Shown here: one piece after another, positions 1 to 10,595 of the stretch
Numbering within the stretch: the first letter of the stretch is position 1
Layout: every line of letters starts with the position of its first letter
Source: Kordiimonas sp.
GTDB lineage: Bacteria > Pseudomonadota > Alphaproteobacteria > Sphingomonadales > Emcibacteraceae
Length of the DNA: 64,000 bases
NCBI GenBank assembly: GCA_002700365.1
Contig: PADB01000011.1
Location: 62,001 to 126,000 of the forward strand
Reading direction: 5' to 3'
Program-made: the position numbers and the translations under genes
The notes under the pieces: generated by a model
What the model was told of the DNA's origin: nothing
Databases searched by the model: none
Seen by the model: only the letters and a program-made list of their open reading frames with translations

Positions 1-2150
1 TGCACCGTGTTCGCAACATCCGTCACGAGATCCGTCAGATCAAAATCTGAATATTCCAACGTCAAACCGCCTGCTTCGATCACTGTCAGGTCAAGGATAT
101 CATTGATTAAGCTTAATAAATGGTCCGACGCCTGCAATATATTGCTAACGTATTGATGTTGATCTTTATTCAACGGGCCCTGATATTCCTGCTGCATTAA
201 TTCCGCAAAGCCAATGACGCTATTTAACGGGTTACGCAACTCATATGACATATGAGCCAAGAATTCCGATTTGAGACGGTCTGTCGCTTCCAATGCCAGA
301 TTACGTTCACGCAATGCCGTTTCAATACGAATACTGTCCGTAACATCCAGATAGGTCATCAACGTCGCCCCGTCAGGCAAGGGTACCGCAGAAAAATCAA
401 TCACCGTTTCGTCAGGGCGGCGCAAACGGCCTGACGCTAATTTCCGTCCGGTGTCATCCCCCAAAACCTGACCCCACATTTCGTCACGTTCTGCCGGCGA
501 CGAAAACAAATCCTGGCATTGCAACAAAACATCTGAAATATGTGGCTGTTCTGCCAGAAAGTCTGGCGATAGTTTCCAGATATCGGCAAATGCCGGGTTA
601 TATAATTCCAACGTCCCGTCCACCGCATACACCGCAACGCCTTCATGCAGGTTATTAAGTGTTTCATGCTGAACGGCAAATAATGTGTTATAGGACCGTT
701 CCAACGCCAAACGGTCGGTAACGTCTTCAAACAAAAACAATAAGCCGCCCAAGGGATGCGGCTGGATAACCACACGCAAGGTTGTGTTATCCGGCAAATG
801 CCACATTTCCTCACGAGGCTCTAACAGTTCCGTGTAAAAGGTAAGCTGCTGCCGTTTCCAGGCTGGAAAGTCTGCTTGCTCCGGTAGTCTGCGGTTTTCA
901 CGCATCAACTCCAATAGCTCGGTATGCAATGGCTGACTGGACAACACACCCTCATCCAATCCCCATAACCGTGAAAAGGCACTATTATAAAAATTCAGCG
1001 TCTTATCTGGCCCAAAGATTGCCACCGCCGTAGACAGCTTATCCAGCGTCTCTGCATTGGCCTCATCGAAACGGGTCAATTGCGCGATCGCCTCTTCCAG
1101 GTCGGTAACATCTTCCGCATAACAAACCATGCCCAATGGCCTGTCATCATTAGGCGAGAACAGCGGCAAATTATGTACACGCACTGCGCGGCGTGAACCG
1201 CCGATCACCACAAAATGCTGCTCAACATATTCCTGACGGTTTTTAAGAGCGGCTTGTCCTCGCTCCCGCCCTTCGTTATTCAACATAGTGGGCACTAATT
1301 CTTGCCGGTGCCGTAACACGCTTTCTGTATTTCGTGCTTCCACAGCCTTTACATAGGCCTGGTTAACCCACGATAAATTAAGGTCCGCATCGCGCAGCCA
1401 AATCGGCAGGGAAATTTCGTCAGCAACCTGTTGTAAGTGGTCTTTTTCTGCTGCCATAACCGACAAACGGTCTTCCCGGCTGTCAACCACCTGTTTCTGT
1501 AAAGTCAGGTCTGTAAACCAGACGATATAATGTGCTGCCTCACTTCCCGCTACCCAGACCGTCTTTCCCGCCGCCTCGAAAACTTTTTTGCGGCTGTGGT
1601 CTTGTAACAGGTAACTAAAACTATGACCTTCACCTCTTAACCGACGCACGGCCCGGGCTAATTGTTCATAGCTTTTATGATCGAAGCCCGAAAGCGCATC
1701 CTGTCCTTTCAGGTCCGACAGGCGACCCACAGGCTTCGGCAATGACAGCCATTCCGCCAGCAAGGGACTGGCGGCCATATTGTCATTTTCATCCCAGAAC
1801 AAAAAGGCATTGTCCGATGATTTCATCAGGGCCAAAGCCGCCAAGATTTGCTGTTGCTGTGTTGAAAGGGTCTCAACCGCCTTTTGGCGCATCCGTAAAT
1901 GATAGAAGGCCAGCCCCAGACTACCAACGATAAGGCATAGTAAAATTATCAGGCCGACTTCATCCAGGAAATAGGCTGACCCGGCATCTGCTCCCGCACC
2001 ATGTGGGTATATTTCCGCACCCGTCACAGCGGCGAACGCCTGAAATGACCCTAACACCATAACCATTACCGCAGCCCATACTGTCATCATTATGGTTGTT
2101 AATCCGGCCGCAGAGATGATTTTAGTTTTTTTGAAGCCCGCCAATATCAT
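1..2150 (-). CDS. divL: DivL-type cell-cycle sensor kinase (3' end cut by window)
   Basis: An open frame runs leftward from an ATG at 2150 past the window edge, giving at least 716 residues. The N-terminus has two hydrophobic segments, then a long region with PAS-like character, then a HisKA dimerisation helix. The H-box reads S-Y-E-L-R-N-P-L, so the usual phospho-acceptor His is Tyr (codon 243-245, about residue 636). Tyr at this position is the hallmark of DivL, which in Caulobacter acts with CckA, DivK and CtrA to control division asymmetry. The catalytic ATPase domain lies outside the window. Location beside ahcY and the ptsH-chvI block fits divL in other alphaproteobacteria. The start is uncertain: no clear Shine-Dalgarno is present, and an ATG pair near 2078 is an alternative. 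Confidence 0.8.
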   Translation of the reverse strand, partial: MILAGFKKTKIISAAGLTTIMMTVWAAVMVMVLGSFQAFAAVTGAEIYPHGAGADAGSAYFLDEVGLIILLCLIVGSLGLAFYHLRMRQKAVETLSTQQQQILAALALMKSSDNAFLFWDENDNMAASPLLAEWLSLPKPVGRLSDLKGQDALSGFDHKSYEQLARAVRRLRGEGHSFSYLLQDHSRKKVFEAAGKTVWVAGSEAAHYIVWFTDLTLQKQVVDSREDRLSVMAAEKDHLQQVADEISLPIWLRDADLNLSWVNQAYVKAVEARNTESVLRHRQELVPTMLNNEGRERGQAALKNRQEYVEQHFVVIGGSRRAVRVHNLPLFSPNDDRPLGMVCYAEDVTDLEEAIAQLTRFDEANAETLDKLSTAVAIFGPDKTLNFYNSAFSRLWGLDEGVLSSQPLHTELLELMRENRRLPEQADFPAWKRQQLTFYTELLEPREEMWHLPDNTTLRVVIQPHPLGGLLFLFEDVTDRLALERSYNTLFAVQHETLNNLHEGVAVYAVDGTLELYNPAFADIWKLSPDFLAEQPHISDVLLQCQDLFSSPAERDEMWGQVLGDDTGRKLASGRLRRPDETVIDFSAVPLPDGATLMTYLDVTDSIRIETALRERNLALEATDRLKSEFLAHMSYELRNPLNSVIGFAELMQQEYQGPLNKDQHQYVSNILQASDHLLSLINDILDLTVIEAGGLTLEYSDFDLTDLVTDVANTV

Positions 2151-2255
2151 GGACAGTAAGGTAAAGCTTTCCCAACGCCTTGAAAAGAGCCGAGTAACAG
2201 AAAATCATAATCCTGCCTGTCCCGGCAGTCCGATATGCCCCGTCCACGGTAGGCG

Positions 2256-3551
2256 TTAATAACGATATTGATCCGCCTTGAACGGTCCTTGTGGGCTTAC
2301 CCCGATATAATCGGCTTGCTTTTCTGTCAGTGTCGTTAATTTCACGCCCAGCCGATCCAAATGCAACGCCGCCACTTTTTCATCCAGGTGTTTCGGCAAC
2401 ACATAAACCTTACGGTCGTATTGCTGATGGTTCTGCCATAGTTCGATCTGTGCCATGACCTGATTTGTGAAAGATGCGCTCATCACAAAACTTGGATGAC
2501 CTGTCGCGCAACCCAGATTAACCAGTCGCCCTTTCGCTAATACAATCAAACGTTTGTCATCAGGAAAGACTACCTCATCCACCTGCGGCTTTACTTCTTC
2601 CCAGACATAATTATCCAATGCGGCAATCTGAATTTCAGAATCAAAGTGACCAATATTACAGACAATGGCCCGGTCCTTCATATCCCGCATATGGTCCAGT
2701 GTAATCACGTCAACATTACCTGTCGCCGTGACAAAAACATCCCCTATCGGGGCGGCGTCTTCCATGGTTGTGACTTCATAACCTTCCATCGCCGCCTGTA
2801 AAGCACAGATCGGGTCGACTTCCGTGACCAGCACCCGCGCCCCTTGCCCGCGTAAGGATTCTGCACAGCCTTTACCTACGTCCCCGTAACCGGCGACAAC
2901 AGCAATCTTGCCCGCCAGCATGACATCCGTTGCCCTTTTAATACCATCCACAAGGCTTTCACGGCAGCCATACAGGTTATCGAATTTAGATTTCGTCACA
3001 GAATCATTGACGTTAAATGCCGGGCAATTCAAACGGCCTTCTTTTTCCATCTGATAAAGCCGTAACACACCAGTTGTTGTTTCTTCGGAAATGCCCCGCA
3101 CATTCTCCATCACCGCAGGATAACGATCATGCAAAATAGCCGTCAGATCACCACCATCATCCAAAACCATGTTGGGCGTCCATCCATCCGGGCCGGTAAT
3201 GGTCTGTTCAACACACCATTCATATTCTTCTTCTGTCTCCCCTTTCCAGGCAAACACAGGAACACCCGTCGCCGCAATTGCCGCAGCAGCCTGGTCCTGA
3301 GTAGAAAAAATATTACAGGAACTCCAGCGCACCTCTGCCCCCAGTGCCGTCAGGGTTTCAATTAACACCGCTGTTTGGATCGTCATATGCAAGCAACCCG
3401 CAATGCGCGCACCGGCAAGCGGCTGCGCCTCTGCATATTCTTCACGCAATGCCATCAGCCCAGGCATTTCCGTTTCAGCGATATTGATTTCCCGGCGGCC
3501 CCAATCCGCAAGATTAATATCCGCAACTTTATAATCTGTGTACTCAACCAT
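2256..3551 (-). CDS. ahcY: adenosylhomocysteinase (SAH hydrolase)
   Basis: This cytosolic enzyme splits S-adenosylhomocysteine into adenosine and homocysteine, which relieves product inhibition of methyltransferases and feeds the methionine cycle. The protein contains the family's NAD-binding loop G-Y-G-D-V-G-K-G, the [10 protein letters not shown] segment and the typical C-terminal K-A-D-Q-Y-R-Y end. The frame extends 26 codons upstream to a TTG. The ATG at 3551 (M-V-E-Y-T-D-Y-K-V) gives about 431 residues, the usual family length, and has a GGA-like site upstream, so I chose it. It is on the same strand as the pts genes and divL, as in many alphaproteobacteria. Confidence 0.95.
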   Translation of the reverse strand: MVEYTDYKVADINLADWGRREINIAETEMPGLMALREEYAEAQPLAGARIAGCLHMTIQTAVLIETLTALGAEVRWSSCNIFSTQDQAAAAIAATGVPVFAWKGETEEEYEWCVEQTITGPDGWTPNMVLDDGGDLTAILHDRYPAVMENVRGISEETTTGVLRLYQMEKEGRLNCPAFNVNDSVTKSKFDNLYGCRESLVDGIKRATDVMLAGKIAVVAGYGDVGKGCAESLRGQGARVLVTEVDPICALQAAMEGYEVTTMEDAAPIGDVFVTATGNVDVITLDHMRDMKDRAIVCNIGHFDSEIQIAALDNYVWEEVKPQVDEVVFPDDKRLIVLAKGRLVNLGCATGHPSFVMSASFTNQVMAQIELWQNHQQYDRKVYVLPKHLDEKVAALHLDRLGVKLTTLTEKQADYIGVSPQGPFKADQYRY

Positions 3552-3692
3552 ATTTTTTCCGTTCTCACACCGGTCATCATCAACGGCCATACAGGCATAA
3601 TTCCCAGATATAGGCACATTATGAGACAATAATAAATTTGGCTCCTGTATAGCAGCACGCCACTACACCATCAAGCATAAAGAAATCTTTAT

Positions 3693-3706
3693 ATCTATAT
3701 ATAGAT
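3693..3706. repeat. AT-rich perfect palindrome upstream of ahcY
   Basis: ATCTATATATAGAT is a perfect 14-bp palindrome between ptsH and ahcY, flanked by further A/T-rich inverted sequence (AAATCTTTAT). It could be an operator or part of a weak hairpin. There is no GC stem and no clean T-run, so it is not a convincing terminator. Confidence 0.3.
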
Positions 3707-3730
3707 TTACGGCACCCGGCTGAATTTGGA

Positions 3731-4009
3731 TTATTCTTCGCCGAATTTTTCCGCCACAAGCTCTTCCAAAGCCTCTATGGCTTCCCCATGTTGGCGACCC
3801 GTAGCCTTCAATGTGATTTTATCACCTGTTGCCGCCGCCAATAGCATCAACCCCATTATGGATGTGCCACTTACCTCGATACCGTCTTTTGAAACCTGTA
3901 TTTCTGCATCATAGCGACTAGCCACACCGACAAATTTTGCCGATGCCCGCGCATGTAGCCCACGTTTATTGCGAATTTCCACTAAACGCGTGATCGGTGC
4001 ACCGGTCAT
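3731..4009 (-). CDS. ptsH: HPr phosphocarrier of the regulatory PTS
   Basis: A 92-residue HPr-fold protein. It carries the active-site His in R-G-L-H-A-R-A-S-A-K-F (about residue 20) and a Ser in the S-I-M-G-L-M-L-L region, where HPr kinase phosphorylates the regulatory Ser. The start overlaps the stop of the upstream EIIA gene by one base (TAATG), which implies translational coupling. With EIIA, RapZ and HprK alongside and no sugar permease, this is the regulatory-only PTS typical of alphaproteobacteria rather than a sugar uptake system. Confidence 0.95.
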   Translation of the reverse strand: MTGAPITRLVEIRNKRGLHARASAKFVGVASRYDAEIQVSKDGIEVSGTSIMGLMLLAAATGDKITLKATGRQHGEAIEALEELVAEKFGEE

Positions 4010-4416
4010 TATTCCGTCTCACCCGACAAGACATGGGACGCAATGTTAATATATTTACGTCCTGAATCCTGTGCGGCTGCAACCGCTTCTTCCAGGCTCA
4101 GGCTTTCACGGACGCTGGCCAGTTTAATCAACATGGGAAGGTTAATACCTGCGATAACCTCTACCTTGTTATCATCCATGATGGAAATCGCCAGATTAGA
4201 AGGCGTCCCCCCGAACATATCGGTGAGCAAGATCACCCCATCGCCCTGATCAACGTCTTTCACGGCCGTTAAAATATCCTGACGCCGTTGTTCCATGTCA
4301 TCATCAGGCCCGATACAAATCGCACTGACCGCTTTTTGCGGACCAACCACATGTTCTGTCGCCTGAATAAATTCATCGGCCAGACGCCCATGTGTGACTA
4401 ATACCATTCCGATCAT
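4009..4416 (-). CDS. PTS EIIA, mannose/fructose family, regulatory
   Basis: A 135-residue EIIA-Man-type domain. The phosphorylatable His lies in V-T-H-G-R-L-A near residue 9, and the family signature L-L-T-D-M-F-G-G-T-P-S-N is present near residue 65. In this family EIIA receives phosphate from HPr. No EIIB, EIIC or EIID gene is present, so the role is probably signalling; in related bacteria EIIA-Man homologues act as regulators. It is coupled to ptsH by a one-base stop/start overlap and follows rapZ by about 30 bp. Confidence 0.92.
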   Translation of the reverse strand: MIGMVLVTHGRLADEFIQATEHVVGPQKAVSAICIGPDDDMEQRRQDILTAVKDVDQGDGVILLTDMFGGTPSNLAISIMDDNKVEVIAGINLPMLIKLASVRESLSLEEAVAAAQDSGRKYINIASHVLSGETE

Positions 4417-4446
4417 ACGCTTTGTCCCTCAAGCCCTATTTTTCGA

Positions 4447-5391
4447 CTAACTTTCAAATTTGTCCCGACTTACTTCCCGATGCAATATATTCACCCGATA
4501 TCCTTCATCCATCAAGAGGCGGGCTAGGTTTTCCGCAAGAAAAACAGAACGGTGTTTTCCCCCGGTACAACCGAAAGCAATTGTTAAATAAGACTTTCCT
4601 TCACGTTTATACAAAGGCAAGAGAGATAAAATCAAGTCACTGATTTTTTTCCAGAAATCCGCATAAGCCGGGTCTGCCTTCACATAATCACCCACCGCAG
4701 GCTCCAACCCCGTCAGGGGCTGCAAGCTGGGGTCATAATGCGGGTTACGTAAAAAACGCACATCGAAAACAAGGTCCGCATCGCGCGGCAATCCCTGTGG
4801 ATAACTGAAAGACGCCACACTCACTTGCAATCCACCACATTTGTCCCGTTCAAATTGTTGGCTGACCGCACGGCGCAATTCATGAATATTCAAATCCGAC
4901 GTATCAAAAATAAAATCCGCTTCTGCCCGCAGATTCTCCATCAATTGCCGCTCACGGATCAAACCATCCATGACCGGTCGGTCTTCGGCCAAAGGATGAC
5001 GACGACGTGTTTCCGTAAACCGTTTAGCCAATACCATATTGCTGGCATCAAAATATAAAATGGATAATTCCAGATCATTGCGCGCCCGCAATGCCTTGAG
5101 ATCACGGCGCAATCCATCACTGCGGAAAGATCGTGTGCGAACATCAATCCCCACCGCTAAGGCCGGGCTATATTTACGACGGCCGCCGCCCGCACCGTCT
5201 ACGTCTTCTACAATGTCCAGTAAATTAGGCAACAGGCTCAGCGGCAGATTGTCGACGGCCTCATAGCCGACATCTTCCAATGCTTTCAAGGCCGACGTCT
5301 TGCCCGCGCCCGACATTCCTGTCACTAACAGCACACGTATCTTTTTTGATGCCAGTCCCTGATCTACACCACCCTGTTCAGTTACCGTCAT
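4447..5391 (-). CDS. rapZ: RapZ family nucleotide-binding adaptor
   Basis: A 314-residue RapZ/YvcJ-family P-loop protein (formerly UPF0042). Walker A reads G-M-S-G-A-G-K-T about 25 residues in, followed by A-L-E-D-V-G-Y-E-A-V-D-N-L-P, and the C-terminal domain contains the family motif G-C-T-G-G-K-H-R-S-V. In enterobacteria RapZ is an RNase E adaptor controlling glucosamine-6-phosphate synthase. In alphaproteobacteria the target is not well defined, so only the family is certain. Its position between hprK and the EIIA gene is conserved and suggests a link to the PTS phosphorylation state. Confidence 0.92.
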   Translation of the reverse strand: MTVTEQGGVDQGLASKKIRVLLVTGMSGAGKTSALKALEDVGYEAVDNLPLSLLPNLLDIVEDVDGAGGGRRKYSPALAVGIDVRTRSFRSDGLRRDLKALRARNDLELSILYFDASNMVLAKRFTETRRRHPLAEDRPVMDGLIRERQLMENLRAEADFIFDTSDLNIHELRRAVSQQFERDKCGGLQVSVASFSYPQGLPRDADLVFDVRFLRNPHYDPSLQPLTGLEPAVGDYVKADPAYADFWKKISDLILSLLPLYKREGKSYLTIAFGCTGGKHRSVFLAENLARLLMDEGYRVNILHREVSRDKFES

Positions 5392-5593
5392 GGTTGTCTT
5401 TCATTACCAAAAGCCTCTGTTTCCATATTTAATGCCCGGGCAGCCCTATCACCCTGCAAGAGGATATCGCAGGTCGTTGTGCGCTTCAATCATAGAGAGA
5501 TGCCATCGATCAGTTTCCGGGATAAAATCTTCGCCACGGTCCCTTGCCTAAAGTGCGATCAATACCCCACCGCGCAAGACGAAACATCAGATA

Positions 5594-6061
5594 TCAAGGT
5601 CGCCTTTTTTTGCCAGCGCGACCCGCGTAATAAAGAACTGCGGCTTTCACCTTATCCACCGCAGAAGCCTCAAAAGGATAGAACGGCAGCAAGGGCACAT
5701 CAACACCTTGTAACTGCTGATATTGTGCTTCCGGCAAACGCTCCTCCGGGGCATTGCCTGGTGGGCGATCTGTCAATGCCAGCACCAAATCAACCTTTAT
5801 GGTGGATAGATAGGGAAAACGGACCAAGCCGACACCACGCACTTCGATCAATCCGGCGATGGCAGATGGTGTCATGGCCATTAATTCACCATTGAAATTT
5901 CCAATATGCACATAATCATCACTCACCAGCCGCCCTCCCGCTGCTATTAAGCGCAGGGCCAGGTCCGATTTCCCGCTACCCGATGGCCCCATGATAAGAA
6001 CACCATGGCCATTCACAGATACACAGGATGCATGTATGAGGTTTTTTTTCTGGTCCATCAT
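5594..6061 (-). CDS. hprK: HPr kinase/phosphorylase, short alphaproteobacterial form
   Basis: A 155-residue protein that matches only the C-terminal catalytic domain of HprK. It has the P-loop G-P-S-G-S-G-K-S near residue 26, the L-V-S-D-D-Y-V segment and the HprK signature around I-E-V-R-G-V-G-L-V. The N-terminal domain of Firmicute HprK (about 310 residues) is missing, which is normal in alphaproteobacteria and not a truncation. It should phosphorylate or dephosphorylate the Ser of HPr. It sits directly downstream of chvG, as is usual for this sensor/HprK pair. Confidence 0.92.
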   Translation of the reverse strand: MMDQKKNLIHASCVSVNGHGVLIMGPSGSGKSDLALRLIAAGGRLVSDDYVHIGNFNGELMAMTPSAIAGLIEVRGVGLVRFPYLSTIKVDLVLALTDRPPGNAPEERLPEAQYQQLQGVDVPLLPFYPFEASAVDKVKAAVLYYAGRAGKKRRP

Positions 6062-6163
6062 CCTGACTTTTCTACCCTCTTCCAGGCCTTCCCTACCTCA
6101 GGCCCTACTTCAGGCATCATGCCTTTCATATTCAAACCGCGACCCCTAACCCCTAAACCGGGT

Positions 6164-7852
6164 TTATCCAATGGGCGCGGCTTTGGGGGCTAATAACGTC
6201 GTCGCTAAAGGCAATTTTACCACAAAGCGCGCGCCTGTTCTGCCAATGCGGTTTTCCGCATATATATGGCCATGATGCGCCTTTACGATCTGCTTGCAAA
6301 TGCTCAACCCCAAACCGGAATGATGGCCAAAGGCTTCACCCGCTGGCCGTTCCGAATAAAAGCGGCCAAAAATATGAGATAGTTTGTCTTCCGGAATGCC
6401 CACACCTTCATCTTCAACGGCGATTTCTGCTTCTTGTTTTTCAATACGTAACCGAATAGCGACCGTCTTACCTGTTGGTGAAAACGACAACGCGTTATCT
6501 ATAAGGTTACGGAACACTTGCCCCAACGCCCCTTCCAGTCCATTGACAATGACATCTTCCGGTTTCTGGTCCACTGGATCTGTAACCAATTGCAATTCCA
6601 GACCAATATTGTTTTTTAATCCGGTCGCCAGATATGTATCATACAACATTTCCAGTACCCGCGTGATATTAACCGGCTCCATACGGGCGTGGGACATTTC
6701 CGCATCCACCCGGGAAGCGCGAGAAATATCAGTGATTAAGCGATCAAGACGGGTCACGTCTTGCATAATAACATTAGTTAATTTGTCCCGGGCAGCCTGA
6801 TCCTTCACGATATTCAATGTTTCTGCTGCACTGCGTAATGAGGTCAGAGGGTTTTTCAGCTCATGGGATACATCCGCGGCAAAAGCCGCCACACCATCCA
6901 GTTGACGTTCTAGCGTATCTGTCATGTCACGCAATGACAGGGACAAGTCGCCAATTTCATCCCCCCGTTCGGAAAAGTCGGGAATGGCTGCTTTCTGTCC
7001 CACATTCAATCGCACCCGGTCTGCTGCGCGCGCCAACATTCGTATTGGCCGCACAATGGTGTTGCCAAGAAAAATAGACAACATTAACGTCAAAATCAGC
7101 GTCACCGCAAAAAGCTTTAATATGGTAAAACGCGCCTCATGCACTGCCATGTCAATTTCACGTGTGTCAGCTGATAACAACAATGCCCCTAACACCCGAC
7201 GCAATCTTTGCACAGGCACAGCCACCGTTATGATGCGGCGATTTTCCCGTCCTTGCCATAATTGATGGGCGACCTCACCACCAAGGGCCGCCACAATTTC
7301 CGGATAGTGATCGGCTTTCTGCACCATATATTCCTTATATGCTGGCAGATCAGCACGTTGCTCCACCGCATCCAGAAAACGCGTCAATGCCCGGACAGCC
7401 TGTTCTTGTAATCCGGCCATCCCATTCAACGGTGGCAAAGGGGCCACTTTAATCGACTGGTCTACCGCCAAATGGCGACTATCCAAGAGCAGACGGCCAT
7501 CTGCAGAGAATAAGCGGGTACGGCGACCTGTTTCTCCCACCAGCCGCTGGACGATTTGCCGGGCCGGGACCAATTGCAGGTCTGTTGCTTCTGGTCCAAC
7601 GGTCGCGGCTTCTCCCAAGGCCCCGGCGATAATTTGTCCTTCCGTCACCATGGCATCCACATGGGACTGGATTAATGCCGCCCTGAATTGATCCAGATAT
7701 AACACCGCCCCGGCAAGGAATACCAATGCAAGAACATTCACCGCCAGAATACGTAAAGTCAGGGGCGAGATACGGCGATGCCGCCGCCCTATCGTGACGC
7801 CGTCCTGTTCATCCCTGTCGGGACCGTCAGCCGGGGGCCTGTCAGGATTCAC
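6164..7852 (-). CDS. chvG: ChvG-type membrane sensor histidine kinase
   Basis: A 562-residue sensor kinase. A cytoplasmic N-terminus is followed by one membrane helix (about residues 32-52), a long periplasmic domain, a second helix near 245-265, a HAMP linker, the H-box [10 protein letters not shown] and a full ATPase domain with G-L-G-L-S-I-C. ChvG/ExoS family kinases respond to acidity and envelope conditions and phosphorylate ChvI. The start overlaps the end of chvI by 11 bp, so the two are co-translated, and hprK follows. Gene order and domain layout make the assignment firm. Confidence 0.92.
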   Translation of the reverse strand: MNPDRPPADGPDRDEQDGVTIGRRHRRISPLTLRILAVNVLALVFLAGAVLYLDQFRAALIQSHVDAMVTEGQIIAGALGEAATVGPEATDLQLVPARQIVQRLVGETGRRTRLFSADGRLLLDSRHLAVDQSIKVAPLPPLNGMAGLQEQAVRALTRFLDAVEQRADLPAYKEYMVQKADHYPEIVAALGGEVAHQLWQGRENRRIITVAVPVQRLRRVLGALLLSADTREIDMAVHEARFTILKLFAVTLILTLMLSIFLGNTIVRPIRMLARAADRVRLNVGQKAAIPDFSERGDEIGDLSLSLRDMTDTLERQLDGVAAFAADVSHELKNPLTSLRSAAETLNIVKDQAARDKLTNVIMQDVTRLDRLITDISRASRVDAEMSHARMEPVNITRVLEMLYDTYLATGLKNNIGLELQLVTDPVDQKPEDVIVNGLEGALGQVFRNLIDNALSFSPTGKTVAIRLRIEKQEAEIAVEDEGVGIPEDKLSHIFGRFYSERPAGEAFGHHSGLGLSICKQIVKAHHGHIYAENRIGRTGARFVVKLPLATTLLAPKAAPIG

Positions 7853-8552
7853 TATAGCGATACCCTACCCCATATAATGTTTCGATATTGCCAAAATCAT
7901 TATCAACCGCACGGAATTTTTTACGTAGCCGTTTGATATGACTGTCAATCGTACGATCATCCACATAGACATCATCATGATAGGCCACATCCATAAGCTG
8001 ATCGCGGCTTTTGACATGCCCCGGACGCTGACAAAGACTTTGTAATATCAAAAACTCTGTCACCGTAAGCTTCACATCCTGCCCATCCCAACTGCAACTA
8101 TGACGAAGCGTATCCAGTTGTAGGCGCCCGCGGATCATCAATTCTTCGTCCTGCACCTGCTCCTGACCGTTTTTAACTTTCAAACTGGCCTCACTGCGCC
8201 GCAGCACCGCACGGATCCGTTCGATCAATAATCGTTGTGAAAAAGGCTTCTTAATATAATCATCCGCCCCCATTTTCAGGCCCAGCATTTCGTCAATTTC
8301 ATCATCTTTCGATGTCAAAAAGATAACCGGGAAATCCACCACGGCCTTTAACCGACGCAGCAATTCCATACCATCCATTCGCGGCATTTTAATATCCAGC
8401 ACGGCCAGGTCCGGTGGTGCGTCCGTAAGCCCTTCTAAAGCACTGGCCCCATCCGTATAAATCCGCACAGTATAACCTTCCGCTTCCAATGCCATCTGCA
8501 CGGATGTCAGAATATTGCGGTCATCATCCACAAGCGCAATTGTCACAGACAT
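7842..8552 (-). CDS. chvI: ChvI-type OmpR-family response regulator
   Basis: A receiver domain (acidic D-D-D near residue 9, phospho-acceptor Asp in A-V-L-D-I-K-M-P, Lys in Y-I-K-K-P-F) is followed by a winged-helix DNA-binding domain. The open frame extends 22 codons further upstream. The ATG at 8552 has AAGGATT just upstream and gives the expected length of 236 residues, so I chose it. It is the partner of ChvG. It is divergent from pckA across about 290 bp, an arrangement conserved in alphaproteobacteria and suggestive of shared control. Confidence 0.93.
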   Translation of the reverse strand: MSVTIALVDDDRNILTSVQMALEAEGYTVRIYTDGASALEGLTDAPPDLAVLDIKMPRMDGMELLRRLKAVVDFPVIFLTSKDDEIDEMLGLKMGADDYIKKPFSQRLLIERIRAVLRRSEASLKVKNGQEQVQDEELMIRGRLQLDTLRHSCSWDGQDVKLTVTEFLILQSLCQRPGHVKSRDQLMDVAYHDDVYVDDRTIDSHIKRLRKKFRAVDNDFGNIETLYGVGYRYSES

Positions 8553-8797
8553 GATAATCCTTTTTGTCTCGTCCCTCTCCCACTGCCTTAAGATGCGGAA
8601 TCTTCGCCGATTTATCAAGAAATGCCTTATGATGTTTATAGTTTTTCAATGCTTTTTAGGGAAAATCTGTTCTTTATCGTTGTTTATGTCACCAATTAGC
8701 CCGTCTATGCGGCCTTTCGCCATATTGACTCTGCTAGGTGACTAAGTTACGACCGAAATATACACCATGCGTACAACTTATCGCATTTTTGCCATAA

Positions 8798-8814
8798 CAG
8801 TATAAATTATACTG
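8798..8814. promoter_or_regulatory. 17-bp inverted repeat just upstream of pckA
   Basis: CAGTATAA-A-TTATACTG is a perfect inverted repeat with 8-bp arms and a one-base spacer, 32 bp before the pckA start codon. Position and symmetry suggest a dimeric operator overlapping the pckA promoter or 5' leader. I do not recognise the binding protein. Confidence 0.45.
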
Positions 8815-8846
8815 AAGACCAATTAGGGAGGGTCAGAGGACATATC

Positions 8847-10454
8847 ATGGAAAACAAAGGCGCGCACATCAGCAAGCATGGTCTGGGTCAACAAGGAATT
8901 CAAAATGCGGATACCGTTTATTGGAATCTCGGTGCAGAAGCCCTTTACGAACATACCTTGAACGCAGGACTGGCCACACTTGCCAAAGGGGGGGCCTTAG
9001 TCGTGGACACCGGCCACCATACGGGCCGTTCTGCAAATGATAAATTCATGGTGCAGGAACCCTCTTCCCGCGATAATATCTGGTGGGGAGACGTTAACCG
9101 CCCTATTTCAGAAGAGAATTTCGACAAAATCCACGCGAAAATTCTAGCCTATTACCAGAACCGCGACCTTTACGTACAAGATCTTTGGGGCGGGGCTGAC
9201 CCGGCCTATCGCCTGCCTGTGCGTATTGTCTCCCCCTCTCCATGGCATAGCCTGTTTATTCAAAATCTTCTGATCGAAGCGTCCGGTGATGAATTAGAAA
9301 ACTTTGCGCCAGACTTTACTATTCTGCATGCGCCCGAATTTTGCGCCACCCCTGAACAAGACGGCACCAATAGCGAAACCGTTATTACCATTAACATTGC
9401 AAAGAAAACCGTATTAATCGCGGGCACATCTTATGCCGGAGAGATTAAAAAGTCGGTTTTTTCTATTTTGAATTATCTCCTGCCGGAAAAGGGGGTCATG
9501 CCGATGCATTGCTCTGCCAATATCGGCAAAAAAGGGGACACGGCTATTTTCTTTGGTTTATCCGGCACCGGCAAAACAACACTGTCTGCTGATCCGGAAC
9601 GTGTTTTGATCGGTGATGATGAACATGGCTGGTCCGATACTTCCGTGTTTAATTTCGAAGGTGGCTGTTATGCAAAAATGATCCGTCTGTCGGCTGAGGC
9701 AGAACCGGAAATCTACGCCACCACGAAACGTTTTGGGACTATTCTGGAAAATGTCACCATTGATCCCCACAGCCGGAAACTGGATCTGAATGACGGCAGT
9801 AAAACGGAAAATACGCGTGGGGCCTATCCGATTTCCTTTATTCCCAATACATCAGAAAGCGGCATGGGCGGTCACCCGGAAAATATCATCCTGTTGACGG
9901 CGGATGCCTTTGGTGTGATGCCCCCTATCGCGCGGCTCACGCCGGAGCAAGCCATGTACCATTTCCTCTCCGGTTATACAGCAAAAGTCGCCGGCACAGA
10001 AAAAGGACTAGGCAAGGAACCACAGGCCACCTTCTCGACCTGTTTCGGGGCCCCGTTCATGCCACGCCACCCTTCCGTTTACGGTAATCTGTTACGTGAA
10101 AAGATTGCGAAACATAATGTTAAATGCTGGCTGGTGAATACAGGTTGGACCGGGGGTGTTTACGGTACCGGCCAACGTATGTCTATCGCGCATACCCGCG
10201 CCTTATTAAATGCCGCACTGGATGGTGAACTGGACACCGTTGAATTCCGCACCGACCCGAATTTTGGTTTTGACGTACCGACAAGCTGCGCGGGTGTACC
10301 TGCCGCTATTCTCGACCCCCGCAGTACGTGGGATGACGGTGCCGCCTACGATGCCAAGGCCCAGCATCTGGTCAACCTCTTTATTAACAACTTTGCCCAA
10401 TTCGAAAATTATGTCGATGATACGGTCAAGGCGGCCGCACCGCGCGCAGCCTGA
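8847..10454 (+). CDS. pckA: phosphoenolpyruvate carboxykinase (ATP)
   Basis: A 535-residue ATP-dependent PEP carboxykinase that converts oxaloacetate and ATP to PEP, the first committed step of gluconeogenesis. It has the nucleotide-binding loop [11 protein letters not shown] near residue 240, the M-H-C-S-A-N-I-G segment before it, and the metal and substrate region I-G-D-D-E-H-G-W. A good ribosome site (AGAGGA) lies upstream. It is divergent from chvI, preceded by a perfect inverted repeat and followed by a strong terminator, so it is monocistronic. PckA implies growth on organic acids. Confidence 0.96.
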   Translation: MENKGAHISKHGLGQQGIQNADTVYWNLGAEALYEHTLNAGLATLAKGGALVVDTGHHTGRSANDKFMVQEPSSRDNIWWGDVNRPISEENFDKIHAKILAYYQNRDLYVQDLWGGADPAYRLPVRIVSPSPWHSLFIQNLLIEASGDELENFAPDFTILHAPEFCATPEQDGTNSETVITINIAKKTVLIAGTSYAGEIKKSVFSILNYLLPEKGVMPMHCSANIGKKGDTAIFFGLSGTGKTTLSADPERVLIGDDEHGWSDTSVFNFEGGCYAKMIRLSAEAEPEIYATTKRFGTILENVTIDPHSRKLDLNDGSKTENTRGAYPISFIPNTSESGMGGHPENIILLTADAFGVMPPIARLTPEQAMYHFLSGYTAKVAGTEKGLGKEPQATFSTCFGAPFMPRHPSVYGNLLREKIAKHNVKCWLVNTGWTGGVYGTGQRMSIAHTRALLNAALDGELDTVEFRTDPNFGFDVPTSCAGVPAAILDPRSTWDDGAAYDAKAQHLVNLFINNFAQFENYVDDTVKAAAPRAA

Positions 10455-10516
10455 TAAAAGACGCAGCGTCCCTGCAATACAGCCTGTCTGTTATCTTCAC
10501 ATTATTCAGTAATGTT

Positions 10517-10541
10517 AAAGCCCGGTCAGACCGGGCTTTTT
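10517..10541 (+). terminator. Rho-independent terminator after pckA
   Basis: The stem AAAGCCCGG / CCGGGCTTT has a five-base loop and is followed by TTTTT. It ends pckA and lies between convergent genes. The stem core resembles the terminator at 16118-16148. Confidence 0.85.
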
Positions 10542-10595
10542 CAATTCTTATCTGATGGCTTCTATCTGCGCTTATTCTTGCGCTTAGGCCTGCCC

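Noticed and set aside
437-814. Open frame of 125 codons inside divL on the same strand
   Set aside because: It is a different frame from the PAS/HisKA coding frame, has no family features, and is fully overlapped by divL.
3552-3629. N-terminal extension of AhcY from a TTG codon
   Set aside because: The 26 extra residues do not match the family, whose proteins begin close to the M-V-E-Y-T-D-Y-K segment.
3552-3730. Possible SAH or SAM riboswitch before ahcY
   Set aside because: I could not find the conserved cores of either class. Only an AT palindrome and a short leader are visible.
5479-5895. 138-codon frame on the plus strand across the rapZ-hprK gap
   Set aside because: More than two thirds of it is antisense to hprK. 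There is no ribosome site and the composition is low-complexity.
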